In this document: positions 44,493 to 53,727 of the stretch, piece after piece
Position numbering within the stretch: the first letter of the stretch is position 1
Layout: every line of letters begins with the position of its first letter
Assembly: GCF_028858515.1 (NCBI RefSeq)
Contig: NZ_JAPJZJ010000004.1
Span: 162,452-226,451, forward strand
Length of the DNA: 64,000 bases
Direction: 5' to 3'
Source of the DNA: Aurantiacibacter sp. D1-12
GTDB taxonomy: Bacteria > Pseudomonadota > Alphaproteobacteria > Sphingomonadales > Sphingomonadaceae
Made by a program: the position numbers and the translations under genes
Notes under the pieces: model-generated
Databases searched by the model: none
Told to the model about the DNA's origin: nothing
What the model saw: the letters and a program-made list of their open reading frames with translations, nothing else

Positions 44493-45233
44493 GTGTTCGG
44501 ATTTTCACCAGAGACGATTGCCGTCGCACTGCTCGCTGCGATCGCGGCGGGCTTCGTGCGCGGCCTCGCGGGATTTGGCCTTTCGGTGGTTCTGGTACCT
44601 GTACTGCAGCTGGCGATTGAGCCGAGCGCAGCGGTGCTGGTGGGGATCGTCTCGTTGTTTCTGATCGGACTGACCGACATTGGCCGCATCCGGCGTGATG
44701 CCGACAAGAGCGCGATCCCCATCGCCGTCATTGCTCTTGCATGCATGCCACTGGGCCTGTGGGCGCTCGTGGCGCTCAGCCCGGACTGGGCACGCGTGCT
44801 GATCGCCATGGTATCGCTTGGGGCATTCGTGCTGGTGGTTGTCCCGCTTGGCAAAGTCGCCTTGCCGCGCCGCTCCGCGATGGGACTTTCGGGCTTTTTT
44901 ACCGGATTCTTCGGCGGATTTGCCGGAATGCCGGGGCCGGGGATGGCACCGTTCTACCTGCGCGGGCGACTGGAACCCCGGGTTGCCCGTGCAAGTATGA
45001 TGGCGATCTTCCTGGTGGTGACGCCGCTCTCGGCAGCCTTCTTCGTCTGGCGGGGCGTCGGTGGCTGGGAAGAGATCGAGCTCGCAGCGCTGCTGTTTCC
45101 AGCCGTCTTGTTCGGCGACTGGTTCGGCCACCGCGCCTTCGGGCAGGTGAGCAAGACGCAGTGGCAAGTCGCGACAGCAATTGTGCTGGGCGGAGCTGCG
45201 CTGGGCGCGCTTTACAAGCTGGTGGCAGCCTAA
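44493..45233 (+). CDS. TSUP family (TauE/SafE) membrane permease, copy 2
   Basis: 246 residues from a GTG start with AAGGCGAAG upstream. FVRGLAGFGLSVVLVPVLQLAIEP and the second FTGFFGGFAGMPGPGMAPFYL show the two half-signatures. Same length and topology as the preceding gene, which suggests a tandem duplication that has since diverged. TSUP proteins may work as dimers; two neighbouring paralogues could form a heteromer. It overlaps the convergent DUF1223 gene by 4 bases. Confidence 0.85.
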   Translation: MFGFSPETIAVALLAAIAAGFVRGLAGFGLSVVLVPVLQLAIEPSAAVLVGIVSLFLIGLTDIGRIRRDADKSAIPIAVIALACMPLGLWALVALSPDWARVLIAMVSLGAFVLVVVPLGKVALPRRSAMGLSGFFTGFFGGFAGMPGPGMAPFYLRGRLEPRVARASMMAIFLVVTPLSAAFFVWRGVGGWEEIELAALLFPAVLFGDWFGHRAFGQVSKTQWQVATAIVLGGAALGALYKLVAA

Positions 45234-45997
45234 AGCCAGCGTCCGGCCAGAATCTGGCCCGCGCCTGTCTGGGTGCTCTCGCGCAGGATGATCGCGTAGG
45301 CATCAGCCTCGCCAGCGAGCGGCATGGTAGCGGGCAAGTCAAATGCCGCATCGCCGCCATTCCATGAGCCGATCGGGGCTTCGCCGAGCCATGTATTGGT
45401 ATAGGTGACTGTCCGATTGCGGTTTTCGCCTGAGGCAATCTCGACCGTCTCCGCACCATCAACAGCGACGATTACCAGCTCGGCAGATGCTGGTGCCGAG
45501 CCGCGCACCTCGACCTCTCCGTTGTCGGAAACGGTGATGTCGGGACGTTCGCCCGCTTGCGCGGCGCGGATCATCTCGGCCACCGAGTTGGCACGCGATC
45601 CGACATCGCCGCTCATCCCGTTGATCACGATCTGCGGGGTGTAGACGCCGTTGTAACCTTCTAGGCCGCGCCGGGCGTAGGCGCGTTGCAGTTCAGTGTT
45701 GCGTTCGTTGGACAGCGTATCGACCCAGCCGATGCGGTTCCAATATGTAACCGGGCGCGTGATCACGATCACATCGTCCCGCTGTGCCAGTTCACGCGCA
45801 AGAGCATCAGCGGGCGGACAGGATGAACAGCTCTGGCTTGTGAACAGCTCAAGCACGACAGGCGAGACATCCGCCTGTACAGGCGGCAAGTCGGCTTCAG
45901 CTACCTGCGCGGCTTCCATCTCCCGGTCCATGTAGAGCACGAATCCGCAGATCATCGCGAGCACTGCGGCGGCAGCAAGGCCCAGAACATACTTCAT
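45230..45997 (-). CDS. DUF1223 thioredoxin-like protein, membrane-anchored
   Basis: 255 residues. A single N-terminal transmembrane helix (YVLGLAAAAVLAMICGFVLYM) is followed by a periplasmic DUF1223 domain: VVLELFTSQSCSSCPPADALARELAQ has the CxxC of a thioredoxin-like fold, then NRIGWVDTLSNERNTELQRAYARRG and YTPQIVINGM, both typical of DUF1223. Function is unknown; redox activity is plausible from the CSSC motif. Confidence 0.85.
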   Translation of the reverse strand: MKYVLGLAAAAVLAMICGFVLYMDREMEAAQVAEADLPPVQADVSPVVLELFTSQSCSSCPPADALARELAQRDDVIVITRPVTYWNRIGWVDTLSNERNTELQRAYARRGLEGYNGVYTPQIVINGMSGDVGSRANSVAEMIRAAQAGERPDITVSDNGEVEVRGSAPASAELVIVAVDGAETVEIASGENRNRTVTYTNTWLGEAPIGSWNGGDAAFDLPATMPLAGEADAYAIILRESTQTGAGQILAGRWL

Positions 45998-46066
45998 CGC
46001 AAATCACTCCTGAACGGGGTCAGGAAGAAATTCGCCGAAAAGTGGGAGAAAGTTACGTTGCGCGCG

Positions 46067-46189
46067 TCAAAGCGGCAGGAACTGGCCTGCGACAATCAGC
46101 GCAACACCGCAAAAGCTCACGATCGCGATGCGCGCATATTCCTGCGCGGATGCGGCTTTTGAGCGGGTGAAGGCGATAGCTTTGGCCAT
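46067..46189 (-). CDS. 40-residue single-helix peptide, weakly Flp-pilin-like
   Basis: ATG 46189 to TGA 46067: MAKAIAFTRSKAASAQEYAR then IAIVSFCGVALIVAGQFLPL. It has a basic N-terminus and one hydrophobic helix. SAQEYARIA resembles the xTAxEYxxIA start of mature Flp pilins, with E and Y in the right spacing, but the residue before cleavage would be alanine, not glycine. It lies in an otherwise empty 240-bp gap. A CtrA-like box lies 24 bp upstream of its start. Coding is plausible, not proven. Confidence 0.4.
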   Translation of the reverse strand: MAKAIAFTRSKAASAQEYARIAIVSFCGVALIVAGQFLPL

Positions 46190-46212
46190 GTGGCCATTGT
46201 CCGCCCAAATTC

Positions 46213-46227
46213 CTAACGAATCGTTAA
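46213..46227 (-). promoter_or_regulatory. CtrA-like box upstream of the 40-residue peptide
   Basis: On the minus strand TTAA-CGATTCG-TTAG matches TTAA-N7-TTAA at seven of eight positions. It lies 24 bases before the peptide start and 12 bases from the stop of the next gene. Chance occurrence cannot be excluded. Confidence 0.3.
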
Positions 46228-46238
46228 GATCGCCCGGA

Positions 46239-47222
46239 TCAGGCCGCCGTTGGCACGTGTTGGCTGGCGCAATGGAAGCTTCCGCCGCCGGTCAGCACGG
46301 CATCGGCGCGCAGGCCGACGACATCACGATCAGGAAAGAGCGCGCCGATAGCCTTGACTGCCGCCCTGTCATGCGGGGAGCCATAGGTCGGCACCACGAC
46401 CACACCGTTGGTGACAGCGAAGTTCATGAAACTTGCAGGCTCCACCTCGTCATCGTCACCCATGCGTCCGGCAGAGGGTATCTCACACACCTCCAGCCCG
46501 AAGGCTTCGGCGCGTGCCCTGGCATCGGCAAAGGTTGCAGCGTTGGGATCGTCATCGTCTAGCGCCACCGGAATGGCGATCACGCCTTCGCCCACCATGC
46601 GCGCGAGGTTGTCAACGTGGCCATCAGTGTGATCGCCCAGCAATCCGTTGCCGAGCCACAGGACGCGGTCAAAGCCGCAGTCCCGCTGCAGGTTCGCCTC
46701 GATCTGCTCGCGCGACAGGTGCGGATTGCGGTTGGGATTGAGCAGGCATTGCTCGGTGGTGACAACCAGTCCCGTCCCGTCGGTCTCGATAGCACCGCCT
46801 TCGAGGATCCAGTCCGCGCGGGAATACGCGAAGCCTCCAGCAGCAGCGAGCGAGGCACCCGTTTCCTGATCGCCCGGAAGCAGATACTTGCCGCCCCAGC
46901 CGTTGAAGCCGAAGCCCTGCGCGCGTCTGCCGCCCGAACCGTCGGGCAGGATCAGCGGCCCGGTATCGCGGATCCAGATATCACCGTAAGGGTGCTGTTC
47001 GATTGTGACCTTGGCCGACACGAGCTTGCTTGCCACCGCCTTCGTCGCCTCATCACGCACGACAAGGCGCACGTCCTGCCCGGCCTCGCTTACTGCATTG
47101 GCGAAGGCCGCCATCTGCTCTTGTGCAGGCTGGAGATCATCTTCCCACAGCTCTGCGTGCGCGGGAAAGGCGATCCAGATCCAGTCCTGCCGGGCCCACT
47201 CGGCGGGCATCCTTGCCGCCAT
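46239..47222 (-). CDS. aguA: agmatine deiminase family protein
   Basis: 327 residues from ATG 47222. MPAEWARQDWIWIAFPAHAELWEDDLQ at the start, DTGPLILPDG, GWGGKY, EGGAIETDGTG and LGNGLLGDHTDGHVDNLARM are the arginine/guanidine-binding sites of the peptidylarginine deiminase-like fold, and GGGSFHCASQHVP holds the catalytic cysteine. It converts agmatine to N-carbamoylputrescine in putrescine synthesis. The start is 4 bases after the stop of the M28 peptidase gene, suggesting an operon; the longer open frame to 47351 overlaps that gene. Confidence 0.9.
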   Translation of the reverse strand: MAARMPAEWARQDWIWIAFPAHAELWEDDLQPAQEQMAAFANAVSEAGQDVRLVVRDEATKAVASKLVSAKVTIEQHPYGDIWIRDTGPLILPDGSGGRRAQGFGFNGWGGKYLLPGDQETGASLAAAGGFAYSRADWILEGGAIETDGTGLVVTTEQCLLNPNRNPHLSREQIEANLQRDCGFDRVLWLGNGLLGDHTDGHVDNLARMVGEGVIAIPVALDDDDPNAATFADARARAEAFGLEVCEIPSAGRMGDDDEVEPASFMNFAVTNGVVVVPTYGSPHDRAAVKAIGALFPDRDVVGLRADAVLTGGGSFHCASQHVPTAA

Positions 47223-47226
47223 TGCG

Positions 47227-48879
47227 TCAGCAACCACCGTCGTCGGAGGCACAGCTTGCATCGCGTGTGGCGCGGAATTCGTCGCCCTCGTTCCAGTTCG
47301 GCCATTCGCCGGTATCGCCCAGCGCGCGCGCGAGCATGAAGTAGAGCTCAAGGTCCTGCATCACACCGGCCCAATCCCAGTCTTCGGAGAACTCGTCGCT
47401 CGCCGCGTGATAGTGGTTGGTGTTGTAGTCTTGATAGGCCGCTTCGCCTGCCTCCGCGCCGCCTTCACTCAGCGTCTGGCCGCTCTTCACGTAGAACATC
47501 GGCACGCCGCGTTTGGCGAGGCTGAAATGGTCGGAGCGGTAGTAGCGTCCGGCCTGCGGTGCGGCATCGGATGTGGAGGTGCGGCCCTGCGCCTGCAAGG
47601 CATCGGAAAGGTAGCCGTCGAGCTCGCTCTTGCCGCCGCCGATGACAGTCACGTCACTTGCTTCGCCCAGCACATAGAGCGCATCGATGTTGACACCGCC
47701 CACCGTGCGGTCGAGCGGGAAAACCGGGTTCGCACCATAGTATTCAGAGCCCAGCAGGCCCGATTCCTCGGCGGTCACGGCAAGGAACACCTGCGTGCGC
47801 TGGGTCGGTCCGGCGGCAACATGTGCCTCGGCCAGAGCGACCAGCGCTGCGGTTCCGGTGGCATTGTCAACCGCACCGTTGCAGATCATGTCCTCATCGC
47901 CCTCTTCACCGCAGATGCCGAGATGATCCCAGTGCGCGGTGTGGAGGACATATTCGGTCGGGCGCTGGTTGCCCGGGAGGATGCCGATCACGTTTTCAGA
48001 CGTAAAGCGGCGGATCGAATTATCGAAGCTGGTTGAGGCTCGCTGCTCCAGCGGGACTGCGCGGAAGCCCGGCTGGCTTGCCGCTTCTACAAGCTCGTCC
48101 AGATCGAGACCCTCGGCGGCGAGCACACGACGCGCTGCGTCCTGCGTCATCCAGCCGTTCATATCGGTGTTCCCCGCACCGCCATCTCCGGTGTCGGCAT
48201 AGGCCTGCGCGCCCGTCCAGCCGCCTTCGACAACGTTCCAGCCGTAGCTCGCGGCGAAATCTTCGTGGATCACGATAGCAGCGGCGGCACCCTGTCGTGC
48301 GGCCTCTTCGTACTTGTAGCGCCAGCGCCCGTAATAGGTCATCGCGCGGCCACCGAAGGTACCTTCCAGCCCTTCGTCCTGATAGTCTGGATCGTTGACG
48401 AGGATGAGCGCGGTCTTCCCCTCCATGTCCAGGCCTTCGTAATCGTTCCAGCCGCGCTCCGGCGCGTTGATGCCGTAGCCGACGAAGACCACTTCGCTAT
48501 CGGTAATCTCGGTCCGCTCGACCAGTGGGTAGGATACACCTACCCATTCGCTGCCATGCTCAAACTGCTGGTCTCCAATGGTGAGCGGCGCAAAGTTGCT
48601 GCCCGTCACTTCCACCAGAGGCACTTCCTGCACCCAGCTATCGCCATTGCCCGGCTGCAGGCCCGCGGCCTGAAACTGCTCGATCAGGTAGGCAACCGTG
48701 CGCTCGCCACCCGGTGTGCCCGGTTCACGGCCCTCGAACTCGTCCGAAGACAGCGTGCGCGTCACATTCTGCATCGTCTCGAGCGACAGTTCGGGAGTGA
48801 CCTCCTGCGGTTCGGGCGTGCAGGCGGCCAGAGCAACCAGTGGCGCCAGCAAAGCGGCGGGGGCGAGAATACGCAGCAT
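47227..48879 (-). CDS. M28-family metallopeptidase, predicted lipoprotein
   Basis: 550 residues from ATG 48879. The N-terminus is a lipobox signal (LAPLVALAAC). A PA-like insert lies in the middle; the M28 zinc core is HTAHWDHLGIC, GAVDNATGTAALVALAE, VTAEESGLLGSEYY and YYRSDHFSLAKRGVPMFYV. These are bimetallic aminopeptidases, probably on the periplasmic side. It shares an operon with agmatine deiminase. Its promoter faces the glnE promoter. Confidence 0.9.
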   Translation of the reverse strand: MLRILAPAALLAPLVALAACTPEPQEVTPELSLETMQNVTRTLSSDEFEGREPGTPGGERTVAYLIEQFQAAGLQPGNGDSWVQEVPLVEVTGSNFAPLTIGDQQFEHGSEWVGVSYPLVERTEITDSEVVFVGYGINAPERGWNDYEGLDMEGKTALILVNDPDYQDEGLEGTFGGRAMTYYGRWRYKYEEAARQGAAAAIVIHEDFAASYGWNVVEGGWTGAQAYADTGDGGAGNTDMNGWMTQDAARRVLAAEGLDLDELVEAASQPGFRAVPLEQRASTSFDNSIRRFTSENVIGILPGNQRPTEYVLHTAHWDHLGICGEEGDEDMICNGAVDNATGTAALVALAEAHVAAGPTQRTQVFLAVTAEESGLLGSEYYGANPVFPLDRTVGGVNIDALYVLGEASDVTVIGGGKSELDGYLSDALQAQGRTSTSDAAPQAGRYYRSDHFSLAKRGVPMFYVKSGQTLSEGGAEAGEAAYQDYNTNHYHAASDEFSEDWDWAGVMQDLELYFMLARALGDTGEWPNWNEGDEFRATRDASCASDDGGC

Positions 48880-48979
48880 CAAAAAGTCCTCTCACTTGTG
48901 TTGCCCGCCATGTGGCATCACGCGAGGCCAAGCACAAGCAGACTTGCTAGGCGCGCGCGGTGTGTGCAGGACCACGGGC

Positions 48980-51637
48980 ATGGCTGCAGATTGGCAAAGC
49001 GGACTGGATCGGGCGCTGGCGCACGCGCCATTCCTGCGCCTTGCATCGGAACGCCGGCCTGAGCTGACCGAGCTACTGGCGGAGGGTGATGGCGAGGCAG
49101 CACTCACAGCAGCGAAAGCGAGCGGTGACGGCATCGAGGATGTCGGGGACTTGCTGCGCAAGGAACGGCTTTCGCTTGCGCTGGTGCTGGGTGTTGCCGA
49201 TCTGGCGGGGGCCACGCCGCTTGCGAGGGTGATGCAGGAACTCAGCGATTTTGCCGACCGCGCGCTCGATGCAGCGATGCTAGCCGCGGTGTGCCGCCGT
49301 GTGCCCGATGCCGATGCAAGCGGCTTTGTCGGGCTGGCGCTGGGCAAGCAGGGCGCGGGTGAGCTCAACTATTCGTCCGACATCGATCCGATCCTGCTGT
49401 TCGATCCGACCCGGCTGGCCAAGCGCGAGCGGGACGAGCCGGGCGAAGCTGCCCAGCGATACGCGCGCCACGTGGTAGAGCTGCTCTCCCAGCCAACGGG
49501 TGAGGGCTATGTGCTGCGCGTCGACCTGCGGTTGCGTCCGGCGAGCGAAGTCAGCCCGTTGGCTGTCCCGATTAACGGTGCGATCTCGCACTACGAAACC
49601 TCGGCGCTGGCATGGGAACGCGCGGCCTTTATCCGCGCGCGGCCTGCGGGTGGAGACCTTGCGGCGGGCGAGGCGTTCCTCGAGGACATCCGCCCCTTCG
49701 TCTGGCGCAAGAGCCTCGATTTCACCGCCATCGAATCGATCCGCCGCCTCACCGCGCGTATTCGCTCGGCCTACAAAGGACCGCGCGAGCCGGGGCCGGG
49801 TTTCGACGTCAAGAAAGGGCGCGGCGGGATACGCGAGATCGAATTCTATGCGCAGACTCACCAGCTGATCTACGGCGGCCGCAATCCGGCGCTGCGGCGT
49901 CGCGGTACGCGCGCAACACTCGACGCGCTGGCGGCGGCTGAGGTGATCGGAGCGGATGACGCGCAGGTGCTCGGCGAAAGCTACGACCGGCTGCGCGTGA
50001 TCGAACACCGTTTGCAGATGGTGAACGACCGTCAGACGCACCAAATTCCCGACGGCGAAGAGGCGATCGACAACGTCGCAAGGCTCGACGGCTTGCCCGA
50101 CGGCAAAGCACTGATCGAGGAGCTACGCGAAATCACTGATGCCGTGGCTGAGCGCTACGATGCCCTGCTGGGTGAAGACGATACTGCTCCTGCCAGCGTC
50201 TCGGTACCGGATGATTTCCGCGATCATTTCGAGAGCCGGGTGAAAAGCTGGAAAGGGACCATCCGCGCGCTTCGCTCGACGGAGGCACTCAAGGCCTTCG
50301 ATGCCATGCGCAATGACCTGTTGCAGGCACTTGCCGATGCCCCCGATCCCGACCGCGCGCTTGCGCGATGGGAAACACTGCTCACCCGCTTGCCGACCGC
50401 GATCAACCTGTTCCGTCTGTTCGAGGAGCGTCCGGGCCTGCTCGAACGCGTTCTGCGTATCCTCACACTCGCTCGGCCGCTCGCCGATGCGCTGGCACGA
50501 CGCCCCGAACTTCTCGACGTGCTGTTCGATGCCAGCGGTGCGCAATTGCCCGATGATGTGCCTGCGCTTGCGGCCCGCATGGCGCGCAGCGAGGAGGACG
50601 ATTACGAGGCGCGGCTTGATCGCCTTCGGCAGATCGTCGGCGAAGGGCGGTTCGCGCTGGGTGCGCAGATGATCGAATGCCGCCACGATCCGCTCGATAT
50701 CGCCGAAGGGCTTTGCCGCATCGCCGAAGCGGCAATCGCGACAGGAGCTGCTGCCGCCGTCGAAGAGTTCCGCGGGACGCATGGCGAAATCGCGGGGAGC
50801 GAGTTGGTCGTCCTCGGGCTAGGACGGCTGGGTGGCGGCGCGCTGACCCATGCGTCGGACCTTGATATTGTGTTCCTGTTTACCGGCGATATTGGCGCTG
50901 AATCGGATGGCCGCAGACCACTTTCCTCGACACTCTATTTCAATCGCCTTGCGACCCGCGTCTCTGCCGCGTTGAGCGTGCCGACGGCCGAGGGTGCGCT
51001 CTATGAGGTGGACACGCGGCTTCGCCCGCAAGGCAAGCAAGGACCGCTTGCGGTCAGCCTCGATGCTTTTGCCAAGTACCAGCGGGAGGACGCGTGGACG
51101 TGGGAGCATATGGCGCTGGCCCGTGCCCGCCCGCTCTACGGCTCGGACGCGGCAAAAGAGCAGCTGCGGATCATCGTCCGCAATGCGCTCTGCCAGCTGC
51201 GCGACAAGGCCAAGCTGCGTGAGGATGTACTGTCGATGCGCGCCGATGTCCTGGCCAACAAGCCAGCGCAAGGGCCGCTTGATGTTAAACTGCTGCGCGG
51301 CGGTCTCGTCGATTCAGAGTTTCTGATCCACTACTTGCAGCTGCGCGAAGGCGTGGCGCTCGAGCCGGCATTGGAGAAGGCGATAAGCGGTTTGGCGGAC
51401 GCCGGATTGCTGCCGGTAGAGCATGCCGAAAATCACCTGATGCTGACACGTTTCCTTGTCGCCGAGCGTTTGTTTGCACCAGACGGATACGAACCGCCCG
51501 AGGCAGCAAAGAGCGTGCTCGCCAAGGCATGCGGGTTCGATAGCTATGCCGATTTGTTACAGGCCCTCCTTGAAGCGCGGCGAGGGATCGCCACACAATG
51601 GAGCAGACACTTTGACGAAGATCTGGAGATTGAATGA
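48980..51637 (+). CDS. glnE: bifunctional glutamine synthetase adenylyltransferase/deadenylase
   Basis: 885 residues from ATG 48980. Two nucleotidyltransferase domains are seen: the first with GELNYSSDIDPILLFDP about residue 128 and RLRPASEVSPLAVP, the second with LTHASDLDIVFLF about residue 620 and TRLRPQGKQGPLAVSL. GlnE adds or removes AMP on glutamine synthetase in response to PII and glutamine. The C-terminus overlaps the bcp start (ATGA). The long open frame from 48698 runs over the divergent M28 gene and is rejected. Confidence 0.95.
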   Translation: MAADWQSGLDRALAHAPFLRLASERRPELTELLAEGDGEAALTAAKASGDGIEDVGDLLRKERLSLALVLGVADLAGATPLARVMQELSDFADRALDAAMLAAVCRRVPDADASGFVGLALGKQGAGELNYSSDIDPILLFDPTRLAKRERDEPGEAAQRYARHVVELLSQPTGEGYVLRVDLRLRPASEVSPLAVPINGAISHYETSALAWERAAFIRARPAGGDLAAGEAFLEDIRPFVWRKSLDFTAIESIRRLTARIRSAYKGPREPGPGFDVKKGRGGIREIEFYAQTHQLIYGGRNPALRRRGTRATLDALAAAEVIGADDAQVLGESYDRLRVIEHRLQMVNDRQTHQIPDGEEAIDNVARLDGLPDGKALIEELREITDAVAERYDALLGEDDTAPASVSVPDDFRDHFESRVKSWKGTIRALRSTEALKAFDAMRNDLLQALADAPDPDRALARWETLLTRLPTAINLFRLFEERPGLLERVLRILTLARPLADALARRPELLDVLFDASGAQLPDDVPALAARMARSEEDDYEARLDRLRQIVGEGRFALGAQMIECRHDPLDIAEGLCRIAEAAIATGAAAAVEEFRGTHGEIAGSELVVLGLGRLGGGALTHASDLDIVFLFTGDIGAESDGRRPLSSTLYFNRLATRVSAALSVPTAEGALYEVDTRLRPQGKQGPLAVSLDAFAKYQREDAWTWEHMALARARPLYGSDAAKEQLRIIVRNALCQLRDKAKLREDVLSMRADVLANKPAQGPLDVKLLRGGLVDSEFLIHYLQLREGVALEPALEKAISGLADAGLLPVEHAENHLMLTRFLVAERLFAPDGYEPPEAAKSVLAKACGFDSYADLLQALLEARRGIATQWSRHFDEDLEIE

Positions 51638-52110
51638 TGGCAAATCGCCCCGACGCTGGAGACGCAATGCCCGATATGGCGATGGAAACGCCCGATGGCG
51701 GTAGCGTAAAGGCGAGTGACTTCAGGGGCCAGAAGCTGGTCGTGTTCTTTTACCCGAAGGACAATACCCCCGGATGCACCACCGAGAACAAGGATTTTTC
51801 TGCGCTGAAAGGCGAATTCGATGCGGCGGGCGTGGCACTGCTCGGCGTGAGCAAGGACTCGGCCAGGAAGCACCAGAACTTCATCGCCAAGCATGACCTC
51901 AAAGCTCCGCTGGCCACCGATGCCGAGACCGACGGTCTGGCCGAAGCACTGGGCGTGTGGGTCGAGAAGAAGATGTATGGCAAGACCTATATGGGCCTGG
52001 AACGTTCGACATTCCTCGTTGATGCCAATGGCACAATCGCTCAGGTCTGGCGCAAGGTGAAGGTCAAAGGCCACGCAGAAGAAGTGCTCGCTGCGGCCAA
52101 GGCGCTTTGA
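51634..52110 (+). CDS. bcp: thiol peroxidase, Bcp/PrxQ type
   Basis: 158 residues. KLVVFFYPKDNTPGCTTENKDFSALKGEF has the peroxidatic cysteine; the position 5 residues later is glutamate-asparagine, with no second cysteine, so it is likely a 1-Cys or distant-resolving form. LLGVSKDSARKHQNFIAKH and RSTFLVDANGTI follow the family. Reduces hydroperoxides. Coupled to glnE (ATGA overlap) and to the DUF455 gene (TTGA overlap). Confidence 0.93.
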   Translation: MMANRPDAGDAMPDMAMETPDGGSVKASDFRGQKLVVFFYPKDNTPGCTTENKDFSALKGEFDAAGVALLGVSKDSARKHQNFIAKHDLKAPLATDAETDGLAEALGVWVEKKMYGKTYMGLERSTFLVDANGTIAQVWRKVKVKGHAEEVLAAAKAL

Positions 52111-52898
52111 CCGTCGACCTTTCTACTGCGATCCGTGATGCGCTGCTGACCGGCGACAAACGAAGCAAGGTCATGCGCACGCGCAAGCTGGTGCGGGATT
52201 GGCGGCACGGCAACCTTCCGACCGGCTTTTCAGCAGCAATGCCCGACCGGCCCGAGTGGCCGGTGGATCTTCAGGTGCTCCCGCCGTCGCAGATGCCTAA
52301 GCGTGGCAAGGGCGGTTCTCAGCGCAATCGGGTGGCCTTGTGGCACAGTCTCGCGCACATCGAATTTGTCGCGATCGATCTCGCGCTCGACATCGTCGGG
52401 CGGTTCGGCGCGCAGATGGATCACGCGTTCATTACCGATTTTCTGGATGTCGCAGCAGACGAAGCGATGCATTTTGCACTGATCGAGCGTCACCTTGGTA
52501 CGATAGGCGCGGCCTATGGCGATCTGCCTGTGCACGAGGGGCTCTGGCAAGCGGCTGGTGATACGGCCCACAACTTGGCAGCGCGGCTTGCGATTGTACC
52601 AATGGTGTTGGAGGCAAGGGGCCTTGACGTCACACCCGCTACGCTTGAGCGCGTAAGGTCGCAGGGTGACGGACGCGGGGCCAAAATTCTGCAACGAATC
52701 CTTGACGATGAGATTCGCCACGTCGCCGCCGGATCAAGGCATTTTGCAAAGATTTGCACCAAAAACGGCCAGAATCCGCAGAATCACTGGAAAAATCTTG
52801 TAAAAACGCACTTCCGGGGGGCGCTGAAGCCTCCGTTCAACGACTCGGCGCGTCTTGCAGCCGGTTTGTCGCGCGAAAGCTATGCCGCACTTGTTTGA
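52107..52898 (+). CDS. DUF455 ferritin-like protein
   Basis: 263 residues. HSLAHIEFVAIDLALDIVGRFG and FLDVAADEAMHFALIERHL carry paired ExxH-type ligands, and ILDDEIRHVAAGSRHF gives the third E-x-x-H helix, as in DUF455/ferritin-like di-iron proteins. It may be an oxygenase or hydroxylase; function unknown. The TTG start shares bases with the bcp stop (TTGA). Third gene of the glnE-bcp operon. Confidence 0.85.
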   Translation: MTVDLSTAIRDALLTGDKRSKVMRTRKLVRDWRHGNLPTGFSAAMPDRPEWPVDLQVLPPSQMPKRGKGGSQRNRVALWHSLAHIEFVAIDLALDIVGRFGAQMDHAFITDFLDVAADEAMHFALIERHLGTIGAAYGDLPVHEGLWQAAGDTAHNLAARLAIVPMVLEARGLDVTPATLERVRSQGDGRGAKILQRILDDEIRHVAAGSRHFAKICTKNGQNPQNHWKNLVKTHFRGALKPPFNDSARLAAGLSRESYAALV

Positions 52899-52989
52899 TT
52901 AACTTTTGCGGTCATACCTCAGCATCACACAAACGGGTGGGGTCCACTCTTGGTTCCGAAAAGGGGCCGGAAAAGAACAAAGGGATCGT

Positions 52990-53652
52990 ATGTTTTTTGA
53001 TTTCGCCAAAGCTGTTGCCGCTGGTGCATTGCTTATTGCAACGCCCGCAATGGCTGAAGACGATGATCGTGCAGGCACCATCAACACCGATAGTGTTGCC
53101 GAGGGAAGCCTGGACAGCGAGTTCAGCGAATTGTTCGCCAGCTGGGAAAGCATCGACGGCGGTGCTGCCGTCTCGACTGCTGGTGAAATCGACATTGTGC
53201 CACAGCTGGCCGTGTCGGTTCCCTCGCGCATGCCGCTCAACGATTCGCGCCTGACCAGCGGATACGGTGATCGCAATCACCCGATTCTGCGTCGCCGCGC
53301 TCGCCACCACGGCGTTGACCTTGCCGCTCCGCGTGGCACACCGGTCTATGCAACCGCAGATGGCATCGTAGAGATGGCGCAGTGGTATTCGAGCTATGGC
53401 AACTATGTGCAGATCGGCCATGGTGCGGAAATGGAAACGCGTTACGCGCATCTTTCCAGCTACACCGTGCAGCCGGGTGAGCAGGTTCGCGTGGGTGATC
53501 TGATCGGTTATGTCGGTTCGACGGGGCGCTCTACCGGCCCGCACCTGCACTATGAAGTCCGCATTGCCGGCCAGTCGGTCAACCCGATCCCGTACATGAC
53601 GGCGAATCTTGATACTGATAACAGCGAACAGGCTGCGCGCGGCGGCGAGTAA
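52990..53652 (+). CDS. M23-family metallopeptidase (LytM-type), exported
   Basis: 220 residues from ATG 52990. Signal peptide FAKAVAAGALLIATPAMAED, then an acidic spacer and the M23 core: HHGVDLAAPRGTPVYATADG (H-x3-D), GNYVQIGHG, TRYAHLS and GPHLHYEVR (HxH). All catalytic residues of a zinc peptidoglycan endopeptidase are present, so it should be active. It lies before the terminator at 53681-53706. Confidence 0.92.
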   Translation: MFFDFAKAVAAGALLIATPAMAEDDDRAGTINTDSVAEGSLDSEFSELFASWESIDGGAAVSTAGEIDIVPQLAVSVPSRMPLNDSRLTSGYGDRNHPILRRRARHHGVDLAAPRGTPVYATADGIVEMAQWYSSYGNYVQIGHGAEMETRYAHLSSYTVQPGEQVRVGDLIGYVGSTGRSTGPHLHYEVRIAGQSVNPIPYMTANLDTDNSEQAARGGE

Positions 53653-53680
53653 GCCAGCCCCCACATCGCGAAATGAAAAA

Positions 53681-53706
53681 GGGCGGGCCGTTTGGCCCGC
53701 CCTTTT
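53681..53706. terminator. bidirectional intrinsic terminator between the M23 gene and galU
   Basis: GGGCGGGCC pairs with GGCCCGCCC over GTTT, with AAAAA before and TTTT after, so it serves both convergent genes. Confidence 0.9.
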
Positions 53707-53727
53707 CGTATGCGTGATGCCACGCCG

